Of a stretch of DNA of 22,884 bases, positions 9,901 through 16,157 are shown one piece after another. The DNA comes from JBAXBF01 sp034429745. GTDB lineage: Bacteria; Chloroflexota; Anaerolineae; Anaerolineales; DRKV01. The DNA lies in assembly GCA_034429745.1 (NCBI GenBank), contig DAOUFY010000029.1, forward strand, positions 1 to 22,884, given 5' to 3'. A program made the translations under genes and the position numbers. The stretch's first letter is position 1. Each line of letters starts with the position of its first letter. The notes beneath the pieces are model-generated. The model made no database searches, was not told where the DNA came from, and saw only the letters and a list, made by a program, of their open reading frames with translations.

Positions 9901-10016
9901 CGTAAGATTGCCCTATAAAAAGCTGACACAACAGCATTTGGATGGTAATAACTCAATTCATCTTGTTGTTCTTTTATAGCCATTAAGAGAGACTGCTGTA
10001 TCTCGATAGCATTCAT
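6948..10016 (-). CDS. Membrane-anchored protein with 14 WD40 repeats
   Basis: A 1022-residue protein. Residues 1 to about 228 are a mostly helical domain I do not recognise. A single transmembrane helix lies at about 231-253, followed by an Ala-rich, coiled-coil-like stalk (about 257-325). A helical block (DNYSLALLLSIEAYQ) leads to about 367-983, where I count 14 WD40-type repeats of about 44 residues, enough for two seven-bladed propellers; several end in classic WD (IILWD, IKIWD, RIWD). The tail (984-1022) carries RACQKAGRNLSAEEW and YQKTCP, a cap I recall from Anaerolineae and cyanobacterial WD40 proteins. Unlike many relatives there is no P-loop ATPase, caspase or kinase domain. The ATG at 10016 is chosen because an in-frame TTG at 10028 abuts the -10 box and could not be transcribed in full. 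Probably a scaffold or sensor. Confidence 0.85.
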   Translation of the reverse strand: MNAIEIQQSLLMAIKEQQDELSYYHPNAVVSAFYRAILRAFLRNITTSTQINDIRELVVTSIEDSQPDFRNHLLSLLDEYIVHNANIQTPQEEIRIDKYIESKIPPTWEDESLSTIISGISSILKNSQFLDNWAKEMPPKQWEGIAQALNRTAQYFNEFTWLKEKIDQLQKQFVEQEALALMTLPPEQWLSAPPSFELTARQRAFIEAVKTWHLGELAKVEKQASRWKWAARIIFMLLIILLSGAVISIIYGIQSRMIAQERANFAATNAAIAGEVAKIAATDVFAAGTAKVESTRSKATAQIAATEVKNLSANQIAAQALSNLEDNYSLALLLSIEAYQRLDTPQTKSALFNTVFFSPFLKQTFYGHYGGIIDAVFHPDQSTLISLGADNQIILWDITSNSVGYKSYIENNGKISTFALSQDGNIFALGMEDGKIQLKDFSSIQQTKKTIQAHTGAVNHLIFDHQSKILASVGEDQVIQLWDAQNGASLRTIKPNHKYTITSLVFSSDDQFLFSSGLDGNVFAWNAKNGSYYGKAFSNAVGMIWQIAIDQSGRLLAAATNNGAIYFWDLNKWKMYSKPLISNKQENILALRFVDNGKYLISTTESSVSIWQISVDEQGNLGGKEIIQLQFDNYKPIKNLAVDAHEKYLALISPSLTEIPLYSITGLINGQMEGVQFLNGLSDQPVSSVSFNPKNPSQLASGSWDKTIKIWDIKNDLSKNQFLPSKVLEGSEGYVLRVTYSEDGKTLASAGTDNTIRLWNTDDWKQTGNLQGHTQWIRALTFDESGRFLFSAGWDQELRIWDVIHKKLIGNPIKVNEGAFYDLVFYKTGGEQDFLFASSDGTEKNPSLHKWLINSSGQLQAQSSFGPSESTYAISLDPNQKILAAGGKSRVITLWNVENEQQIGAPLIGHQGDILSLSFSPDGKILASGSADNKIILWDMETKMPLGKPLEAHKGFVYSVVFRDDSKILASAGSDGKILLWDVDPQEWIKRACQKAGRNLSAEEWSKFFGNQPYQKTCPTNP

Positions 10017-10028
10017 ATCCAAAAGCAA

Positions 10029-10037
10029 AGTATATCA
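10029..10037 (-). promoter_or_regulatory. Extended -10 promoter for the WD40 gene
   Basis: On the minus strand TGATATACT (TGn plus TATACT at 10034-10029) is an extended -10 element. Start of transcription would be near 10022, only about six bases before the ATG at 10016, with no ribosome binding site in that gap. This decides the start codon. Confidence 0.5.
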
Positions 10038-10053
10038 CCGTTTGGAAATTAAG

Positions 10054-10062
10054 TGGTAGAAT
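10054..10062 (+). promoter_or_regulatory. Extended -10 promoter for the proline dehydrogenase operon
   Basis: TGGTAGAAT (TGn plus TAGAAT) lies 52 bp before the ATG at 10114. Transcription would start near 10069, giving a leader of about 45 nt that contains AGGAGG (10095-10100). It is back to back with the WD40 promoter, with 16 bp between the two elements, so two polymerases could hardly bind at once. Confidence 0.45.
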
Positions 10063-10113
10063 ACCTTTACCACAGCAAGGTAAGTTTAATAAATAGGAGG
10101 AAATAAATTTCTC

Positions 10114-11073
10114 ATGTTTAGATCATTTTTTATTTTCTTATCAAAGTTACCTTATGCTCAAAAAATTATCATGAACTGGAAATTGGCTCATCGGATGGCA
10201 ACTCGATTTGTAGCGGGAGATTTTCTTGATGATGCTGTGGCAGCTATAAAAATTCTGAATCAAAAGGGCATTTTCGCGACATTGGATCATTTAGGTGAAA
10301 ACACTACCAATGAAAAGGAAGCTGAACAAGCAACTACAGCTATTATAGAAATGATCAATGCGATTTATTGTAACAAAATCAAATCTAATGTTTCAATTAA
10401 ATTAAGCCAAATTGGCTTTAATCTTGGCGATGATACTTGCCTGACTAACTTAAGGAAAATTGTTGCCGAGGCAAAGAGCAAAAATCTTTTTGTTCGCATT
10501 GATATGGAAGATTCATCAACGGTAGATAAAACTATAACTTTTCATAAAACGTTACGTAATGAGGGTTACACCAATTTAGGTTTGGTTATTCAAGCATATT
10601 TATATCGCAGCGAAAAAGACCTACTATCTCTAATGGAATTATTTACCCCCATCCGGCTTTGTAAGGGTGCATATAAAGAACCATCCTCTGTAGCTTTTCC
10701 TCGTAAAGCTGATGTAGATAAAAATTACGACAAATTAGCTGAAATCCTTTTGAAAACGAGTATAAATGACAATAATCCATACCGTAGTGAAATAAAAGGT
10801 ATTTATCCTCCCCTTGCTGCTATCGCCACTCACGATGAAAAAAGAATACGCCATATCAAAGAATATGCTGAAAAACATCAAATTGGGAATAATTATTTTG
10901 AATTTCAAATGTTATATGGTATTCGAAGGGACCTGCAAGAAAATTTAGTCAAAGAAGGTTATGCTGTTCGGGTTTATGTTCCCTTTGGCTCTCAATGGTA
11001 TCCATATTTCATGCGTCGCTTAGCAGAAAGACCTGCAAATCTATGGTTTATGATGACAAATCTCCTACGATAA
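10114..11073 (+). CDS. Proline dehydrogenase, monofunctional (PRODH)
   Basis: A 319-residue flavin-dependent proline dehydrogenase of the short, single-domain type found in Bacillus and Deinococcus; the P5C dehydrogenase half of PutA is absent. It oxidises L-proline to 1-pyrroline-5-carboxylate with FAD, passing electrons to the quinone pool or another acceptor. Visible family motifs are TLDHLGE (56-62), SIKLSQ (94-99), RLCKGAYKEP (181-190), ATHDE (238-242), EFQMLYG (263-269), YVPFG (288-292) and RRLAERP (301-307), whose arginines bind the proline carboxylate. Length is normal. The strong AGGAGG site is 13 bases from the ATG, longer than optimal, and no better in-frame start exists. First gene of a six-gene run. 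HypD in this window makes the same product from hydroxyproline. Confidence 0.93.
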   Translation: MFRSFFIFLSKLPYAQKIIMNWKLAHRMATRFVAGDFLDDAVAAIKILNQKGIFATLDHLGENTTNEKEAEQATTAIIEMINAIYCNKIKSNVSIKLSQIGFNLGDDTCLTNLRKIVAEAKSKNLFVRIDMEDSSTVDKTITFHKTLRNEGYTNLGLVIQAYLYRSEKDLLSLMELFTPIRLCKGAYKEPSSVAFPRKADVDKNYDKLAEILLKTSINDNNPYRSEIKGIYPPLAAIATHDEKRIRHIKEYAEKHQIGNNYFEFQMLYGIRRDLQENLVKEGYAVRVYVPFGSQWYPYFMRRLAERPANLWFMMTNLLR

Positions 11074-11080
11074 ATTTCTC

Positions 11081-11935
11081 ATGACTACTTCAACGCGGCA
11101 TCGCTTAATTCTTATATTCATCAGTGGTTTTTCATATTTCATGGGTGTTGGTATTGCCCGTTATTTAGGTTACAACATCGAGGCTACAAAAGCTTTACTG
11201 GGTGCAATTTGGATCTTAGCAATTGCCGTTTGTAGTTCTTTATTACGCGAAATACGCTTTTCAAAGGTTGTGTTTCTAAGAGAGGATAATAAGCCCAAGA
11301 TAAATCTATATCTTTACCTTCTGATTGGTTTTACTACCTTGATAGCTGTTTCAATGGGTTTCTATATCACCAAAGGGCTCAATATAAATATTTTTTCTCT
11401 TTATGGCATAACATTTATTTTGGGTTTGCTCTACATTTTCTTAGATGAGAATGCTGAAGCTTTTGCCGATTTATTAATTGTTGTTTATATCTCTTATATT
11501 ATTCCATATACAGCTTATATTCTACAAAGCGGTAAAGATCACCCTTTAATAATACTTAATGCTTTCTACTTAATTTTTGTAATACTAAGTTATGTATCAC
11601 TTAATGAGTTATCTGAATATAAATCAACTCGGGCTACAAGAAAAATGACTAAAATCATTGACTTAACGGGTTATAGAGGAGGTATTTTATTTCATAACTT
11701 TTTGCTGATTTTTGCTTATCTAGCATGTGCGATGCTTTTCTTTTGGGGGCTACCAAAAAACGTATATTTCCCAATTTTTTTAACTATACCTTTCTCTGGT
11801 TACCATGTTTGGAAAATGCTCAAGTTATTGGAAGTTGAAGGAGACACTTTTTCTTGGAAAAGAGCTATTATTTTGCACTTATTCATTATGTTTTCTTTGC
11901 TTTACTTTCCGGCATATGGTTATTGGATGAGGTAA
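11081..11935 (+). CDS. Multi-pass membrane protein, possibly a degenerate UbiA-type prenyltransferase
   Basis: A 284-residue protein with about eight hydrophobic segments. The overall pattern, with a polar loop after the sixth helix (residues 174-200, NELSEY ... TGYRGG), resembles the second conserved loop of UbiA-family prenyltransferases. However, the Asp-rich NDxxD-type motifs that bind Mg and prenyl diphosphate are not evident in either half. It may therefore be a diverged or inactive member, or a different membrane family. It starts 7 bp after the proline dehydrogenase stop, with no ribosome binding site, and moeA follows by 9 bp, so it is almost certainly co-transcribed and possibly translationally coupled. 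I cannot assign a function. Confidence 0.6.
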   Translation: MTTSTRHRLILIFISGFSYFMGVGIARYLGYNIEATKALLGAIWILAIAVCSSLLREIRFSKVVFLREDNKPKINLYLYLLIGFTTLIAVSMGFYITKGLNINIFSLYGITFILGLLYIFLDENAEAFADLLIVVYISYIIPYTAYILQSGKDHPLIILNAFYLIFVILSYVSLNELSEYKSTRATRKMTKIIDLTGYRGGILFHNFLLIFAYLACAMLFFWGLPKNVYFPIFLTIPFSGYHVWKMLKLLEVEGDTFSWKRAIILHLFIMFSLLYFPAYGYWMR

Positions 11936-11944
11936 ATAATAAAT

Positions 11945-13195
11945 ATGAGAGAATTATTGAAATTAAGACAACCAACAGAAGCGCTTGAATTATTCTTGGA
12001 GGTTTTTTCCCCACCACCATTAGAGCAAGAAACCATTGCTACCGAACATGCGTTAGGTAGAATCCTCGCTGAGCCTCTTTTTTCCCCTCACCCATTGCCA
12101 AATTTTGAACGTTCTTCTATGGATGGATATGCAGTAATAGCAAGAAACACCTCTAGGGCAAGTGAAGCTTTTCCTGCGGTACTTCAATGTATCGGTGAGG
12201 TAAAAATGGGAAAACCTGCTGAACTTGTAATACAGGATAATCAATGTGCTCTCATTCACACGGGTGGAATGATACCTCAAGGTGCTGATGCTGTAGTGCC
12301 CGTTGAATATACGAAATCACGAAAGAAACAAGATAATGGCATAAAAATAGAAGTATTAAAAGCAGTATCCAGCGGGGAGAACATTATCCATACAGGTGCA
12401 GATGTTGCTTTTGGAGAAAAGTTACTTGAAACAGGATCTCTCATTCGGGCTGTCGAAATTGGTGGGTTGTTAGCTTTAGGTATCACAGAAATATCGGTAT
12501 ATCGCAAACTCAACGTGGGAATCATAGCTAGCGGTGATGAAATTGTTCCACCGAATGTTGAAATTAAACTTGGACAAGTTAGAGATGTAAACACTTATAC
12601 GATAAGCTCACTAGTTAAACAGCGTCATCATAATCCGATCTCATATGGTATATCACCTGATGATGAAGTAATATTGAGCCAAAAAGTATCTCAAGCTTAT
12701 CATGAGTGTGATATTGTTGTAATAGCAGCTGGATCTTCAGCTAGTGAAAAAGATTTAACTTCAAAGGTGATCAACAATCTTGGAAAACCAGGAGTTGTTA
12801 TACATGGTTTGAATATTAGACCTGGTAAACCGGCTATTTTAGCTGTATGTAACAACAAGCCAATTATCGGGTTACCTGGTAATCCGGTAAGTGCTTTTGT
12901 GATTGCGATGCTGTTTTTAAATCCAATAATAGATAAATGTTCAGGAGCATCTCAATATTATTTCCCCTGTTTTTGTAGTGGGACACTTACCACCAACGTT
13001 CCATCTATAGCTGGCAGAGAAGAATGGTATCCAGTAAAAATACACAAAGGCTATGAAAATGATGTACTTGTAGAACCAATTTTTTATCAGAGTAATCTCA
13101 TTTTATCTTTAAGCAAAGCAGATGGATTAATGAAAATTCCAAGCATAAGCGATGGACTACCTGCAGGTGCTAAGGTTGATTTTATCAAATTATAA
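11945..13195 (+). CDS. moeA: Molybdopterin molybdenumtransferase MoeA
   Basis: A 416-residue MoeA, full length. It has SMDGYAV (58-64, Asp60), the HTGG and IPQGADAVVPVE segment, IASGDEI in domain III, the AAGSSASEKDL stretch and GLPGNPVSAF, followed by a C-terminal beta domain. MoeA inserts molybdate or tungstate into adenylylated molybdopterin. The GSSA form of the domain III loop, in place of the GGVSxGDxD version of E. coli, places it in the group I recall from clostridia and archaea. No other cofactor-synthesis gene is in view; in an anaerobe fermenting amino acids a tungsten aldehyde:ferredoxin oxidoreductase is a plausible client, which is inference. Its ribosome binding site is weak. 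An ACT-domain gene follows directly. Confidence 0.93.
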   Translation: MRELLKLRQPTEALELFLEVFSPPPLEQETIATEHALGRILAEPLFSPHPLPNFERSSMDGYAVIARNTSRASEAFPAVLQCIGEVKMGKPAELVIQDNQCALIHTGGMIPQGADAVVPVEYTKSRKKQDNGIKIEVLKAVSSGENIIHTGADVAFGEKLLETGSLIRAVEIGGLLALGITEISVYRKLNVGIIASGDEIVPPNVEIKLGQVRDVNTYTISSLVKQRHHNPISYGISPDDEVILSQKVSQAYHECDIVVIAAGSSASEKDLTSKVINNLGKPGVVIHGLNIRPGKPAILAVCNNKPIIGLPGNPVSAFVIAMLFLNPIIDKCSGASQYYFPCFCSGTLTTNVPSIAGREEWYPVKIHKGYENDVLVEPIFYQSNLILSLSKADGLMKIPSISDGLPAGAKVDFIKL

Positions 13196-13213
13196 GTGGT
13201 AGAGGAAAAAGCG

Positions 13214-13615
13214 ATGGAAGATTACAAGTTCACTTTTGAACTATTTCCTTCACTAATGGCTATTAGCAGGCTTCACCCGAACGCTCCTTTTCCAAGCTGG
13301 GCTAAAGATTCTGAATTCCTTGTCATGACTCGAACTCCTGATGAAATCTCAATCATTTGTGCCGAAATTGTCGTACCAAAGGGGATTATTGCTGAAAGGG
13401 GTTATAAACTTCTGCGCATAAAAGGGCCTTTAGATTTTAATTTAATTGGGGTATTATCATCTGTCCTTAGCGTTTTAGCCGAGGCTAAAATCAGCATCTT
13501 AGCTTTTTCCACCTATGACACTGATTACATCATGGTCAAAGAAACTGATCTTGAAAGAGCGTTGGCAGCTTTATATAAAAAAGGCCATACGGTCAACATT
13601 CTTAAAGCAAAATAA
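13214..13615 (+). CDS. Small ACT-domain protein (ACT_7/CASTOR-like)
   Basis: A 133-residue protein with two small alpha-beta halves. Residues about 60-130 form an ACT fold: LLRIKGPLDFNLIGVLSSVLSVLAEAKIS..., then AFSTYDTDYIMVKE. This pattern is typical of the ACT_7 group related to eukaryotic CASTOR arginine sensors. Such proteins usually bind an amino acid; no enzyme domain is attached, so a sensing or regulatory role is likely but the ligand is unknown. The ATG at 13214 is chosen over a GTG at 13196 because AGAGGA lies about 7 bases before it, while the GTG abuts the moeA stop codon with no ribosome binding site. Confidence 0.8.
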   Translation: MEDYKFTFELFPSLMAISRLHPNAPFPSWAKDSEFLVMTRTPDEISIICAEIVVPKGIIAERGYKLLRIKGPLDFNLIGVLSSVLSVLAEAKISILAFSTYDTDYIMVKETDLERALAALYKKGHTVNILKAK

Positions 13616-13672
13616 GACAGTAACTAACGAAAAAGGCTATCAATGTATGAACTAGAGAAAGGAGATAATGAA

Positions 13673-14134
13673 ATGTTAAGTGAAGGCCAGTTAGCTCCCG
13701 ATTTTGAATTGCCAGATGAAAATAATCAAATTCATAAATTATCTGATTATAAAGGAAAACCTGTTGTCTTATATTTTTACCCCAAAGACAATACTCCTGG
13801 GTGTACAAAAGAAGCTTGCAGTTTTCGTGATAATTTCGAAGAATTTCGCAAAGCTGGAGTAATTGTTCTTGGAGTAAGTCCCGATCCCCCAGAATCTCAT
13901 GTGGGCTTCAAATTGAAACATCAATTGCCCTTTACCCTACTTTCTGATATTGATCATCAAGTATGCGATATGTATGGTGTTTGGGGAAAGAAAAAGTTTA
14001 TGGGAAAAGAATACAACGGCGTCCTGCGAACTACGTTCGTAATTAATAAAGATGGGGTAATTATGAAAATTTTTCATAATGTTAAACCTGATGAACACAG
14101 CAATGAGGTGTTGGAGTTATTTAATAAATCATGA
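13673..14134 (+). CDS. bcp: Peroxiredoxin, Bcp/PrxQ type
   Basis: A 153-residue thiol peroxidase. The motif FYPKDNTPGCTKEACSF holds the peroxidatic Cys44 and, five residues on, Cys49 as resolving cysteine, the helix-alpha2 arrangement of PrxQ. It reduces H2O2 and organic peroxides in the cytoplasm using thioredoxin. The ATG at 13673 is preferred over an ATG at 13643 because AAAGGAG is placed 8 bases before it and the protein then begins at the usual family position (MLSEGQLAPDFELPD). The EamA transporter gene overlaps its end by 4 bp (ATGA), indicating coupled translation. It probably protects oxygen-sensitive enzymes such as IorAB and the glycyl radical enzyme. Confidence 0.94.
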   Translation: MLSEGQLAPDFELPDENNQIHKLSDYKGKPVVLYFYPKDNTPGCTKEACSFRDNFEEFRKAGVIVLGVSPDPPESHVGFKLKHQLPFTLLSDIDHQVCDMYGVWGKKKFMGKEYNGVLRTTFVINKDGVIMKIFHNVKPDEHSNEVLELFNKS

Positions 14135-15015
14135 GATCTTCAAAATCGAGCGTTTTATTAGCCCTTTTAGCAATATTGCTGTGGAGTTTTTTAGCGTTGA
14201 TGTCTTCAGCGTTGAACCACATACCCTCCTTATTGGCAGTGGGTGTTGCTTTAACAGTAAGTGGCATCGCAAGTCTTTTTACGTTTAAAGAATGGAAAGT
14301 TCCCTTAAAGACCTACTTAGTGGGTCTTTGGGGAATATTTGGGTATCATTTTTTATATTTTTCTGCCTTTCATTATGCCCCACCAATCGAAGTATCACTA
14401 ATGAATTATTTATGGCCACTGCTTATCGTTGTTCTCTCACCAGTTTTCTTACCTGAATTTAAAATCAGATTACAGCATATTTTGGGAGCTTTATTAGGGT
14501 TATGTGGGGCTGCAGTTATTGTTACTGGTGGAGAAAAATTAATTTTTGATCTTGATAAGTTACCGGGTTATTTTTTAGCAGCCTTTGCAGCTTTCGTTTG
14601 GTCAACATATTCTTTAATGACGAAAAAAGTACCTAAATTTTCTACTAAAGCTGTAGGGGGATTTTGTTTAGGTTCAGGGATTTTATCTTTAATTTCATAT
14701 GTAGCTACTCAACATTCAATTGAACCTTTGTTTACAATACAGATAAATGAATGGCTTATATTAATCGGTTTGGGTTTAGGTCCTATGGGCTTGGCATTTT
14801 TTGCCTGGGATGGTTCGCTTAAAGCTGGTGATCCGAGAATTATTGGAGCGTTGTCTTATCTAACACCGCTTTTATCTACAAGTTGGTTAGTTCTTTTTGG
14901 AAGCGGAAAGATGAGTTATTCCTCTTTACTTGCAATGATTCTTATTGTTTCTGGAGCCATTATCGGATCATGGGAATTATTCTTTCCCAATAAAACATTG
15001 TCTTCATCAACGTAA
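14131..15015 (+). CDS. EamA/DMT-family transporter
   Basis: A 294-residue protein with about ten hydrophobic helices in two EamA repeats (LALLAILLWSFLALMSS at the start; LAAFAAFVWSTYSLM in the second half). The conserved YLWPLLIVVLSP and GALSYLTPLLST segments are typical of drug/metabolite exporters that move amino acids or their derivatives. The substrate cannot be read from sequence. It begins in the ATGA overlap with the peroxiredoxin and is the last gene of the six-gene run. Its last 100 bp lie opposite the 3' end of alr; no terminator is seen between them. Confidence 0.88.
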   Translation: MRSSKSSVLLALLAILLWSFLALMSSALNHIPSLLAVGVALTVSGIASLFTFKEWKVPLKTYLVGLWGIFGYHFLYFSAFHYAPPIEVSLMNYLWPLLIVVLSPVFLPEFKIRLQHILGALLGLCGAAVIVTGGEKLIFDLDKLPGYFLAAFAAFVWSTYSLMTKKVPKFSTKAVGGFCLGSGILSLISYVATQHSIEPLFTIQINEWLILIGLGLGPMGLAFFAWDGSLKAGDPRIIGALSYLTPLLSTSWLVLFGSGKMSYSSLLAMILIVSGAIIGSWELFFPNKTLSSST

Positions 15016-16124
15016 ACTCGAATGACTCTGGGAAGGAGCCGAGTTGTGATTTCATAATTGATTGTGCCGGCTAGTTCTGCCAGCTTTTCTGCGGAAATGG
15101 ATTGGTTGTGCTGACGTCCCAAGATGATAACCTCATCTCCTTCGGAGACTTGATTGATATCCGAGACATCAACCACAATTTGATCCATACATACCCTTCC
15201 TAACACTGGGGCTATTTCTCCTTTGATGAGCACTTGACCTTTATTGGATAAACTTCTTGGATATCCATCTCCATAGCCAATAGGGATAAGAGCAGTTTTA
15301 ATTGGCTTAGGAGCAATATATGTTCTCCCATAGCTAATACTGCTTCCTGCCGGAAGCGACCGCACACGCACTATTCGGCTTTTTATCGTCATCGCGGGAG
15401 TTAAGTTAAAAACTGGCGTCCACTCAGTTGATGGGAATAGTCCATATAAGCCAATTCCAGGACGGACTGCATTGAAGTGTGCTTGAGGTAAAACCATTGC
15501 TGCTGCGCTATTGCATGCGTGTATAAGAGGGACTTCATAGCGGTTTTTTTTCAACTTTTCAATAATTGAAAGAAAAATATGATATTGTTGCAGAAGATAT
15601 GTTTGGTCTTTCTCATCTGCAGTTGCAAAATGAGTATAAACACCCTCAATAAAAATATTTTTTAATCTTGATATCTTCTGAAAAAACTGCTCAACTTCAT
15701 AAGGAAGCAGACCATATCTATGCATGCCGGTATCAATCTTTATATGAATCGAATGATATTTTTTTAATTTACAGCACAGTTCAGATAATTTTTCAGCAAA
15801 GCGTTCATGGATTACTGTAGGAGTTAATTGCCATTGGATAATATCCGGAATGGCTTCTATTGGTGAATCTCCCATGATTAGTATTGGTGCCTGAATGCCA
15901 TTCTTTCTAAGTGTTATACCTTCATAGTATCTATGCACTGCAAGTCTTTTCGCACCTGCTTGAAGCATCGTTAGAGAGGATGGAACAAGGCCATGTCCGT
16001 AAGCATTGGCTTTAACAACGGCGATAATTTCAACGTTTTTCCCGATAAATTGCTGATAAGCTCTTACATTGTTGGCTAAAGCTTTTAGATCAATTTCTGC
16101 CCAAGTTATCAAGTCTCCTGTCAT
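14916..16124 (-). CDS. alr: Alanine racemase with a C-terminal extension
   Basis: A 402-residue PLP enzyme interconverting L- and D-alanine for peptidoglycan. Lys38 (VVKANAYGHG) forms the aldimine and Tyr265 (SISYGRTY) is the second catalytic base; both match the family positions. RPGIGLYG, GYGDGYPR and GRVCMDQ are also present. The ATG at 16124 is chosen because the protein then starts WAEIDLKAL as in relatives, and a -10 box sits 7 bases upstream; an ATG at 16310 would only add residues read antisense to the activase gene. Family members normally end near residue 370; here about 30 more residues follow, encoded entirely opposite the EamA gene. Activity on another amino acid cannot be excluded. 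Confidence 0.93.
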   Translation of the reverse strand: MTGDLITWAEIDLKALANNVRAYQQFIGKNVEIIAVVKANAYGHGLVPSSLTMLQAGAKRLAVHRYYEGITLRKNGIQAPILIMGDSPIEAIPDIIQWQLTPTVIHERFAEKLSELCCKLKKYHSIHIKIDTGMHRYGLLPYEVEQFFQKISRLKNIFIEGVYTHFATADEKDQTYLLQQYHIFLSIIEKLKKNRYEVPLIHACNSAAAMVLPQAHFNAVRPGIGLYGLFPSTEWTPVFNLTPAMTIKSRIVRVRSLPAGSSISYGRTYIAPKPIKTALIPIGYGDGYPRSLSNKGQVLIKGEIAPVLGRVCMDQIVVDVSDINQVSEGDEVIILGRQHNQSISAEKLAELAGTINYEITTRLLPRVIRVYVDEDNVLLGKNNSHDPIMAPETIRIIASKEE

Positions 16125-16131
16125 ATTTCTT

Positions 16132-16140
16132 ATTTTACCA
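16132..16140 (-). promoter_or_regulatory. Extended -10 promoter for alr, leaderless start
   Basis: On the minus strand TGGTAAAAT (TGn plus TAAAAT at 16137-16132) is followed by seven bases and then the ATG at 16124. Transcription would begin at or one base before the A of the ATG. No ribosome binding site precedes the start. Confidence 0.55.
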
Positions 16141-16149
16141 TGATATAAT
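16141..16149 (+). promoter_or_regulatory. Extended -10 promoter for the activase-hypD operon, leaderless start
   Basis: TGATATAAT is a perfect extended -10 element (TGn plus TATAAT at 16144-16149). Transcription would start near 16156-16157, so the ATG at 16158 would be at the mRNA 5' end. The element abuts the alr promoter element with no base between them. Confidence 0.6.
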
Positions 16150-16157
16150 TCATGCCA

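Noticed and set aside
10017..10028. TTG start at 10028 for the WD40 protein.
   Set aside because: It directly follows the -10 box, so transcription would start after it; the ATG at 10016 remains.
14916..16124. The racemase as a hydroxyproline epimerase working with HypD.
   Set aside because: Hydroxyproline epimerases belong to the cofactor-independent proline racemase family; this is a PLP alanine racemase with Lys38 and Tyr265, and its promoter opposes hypD.
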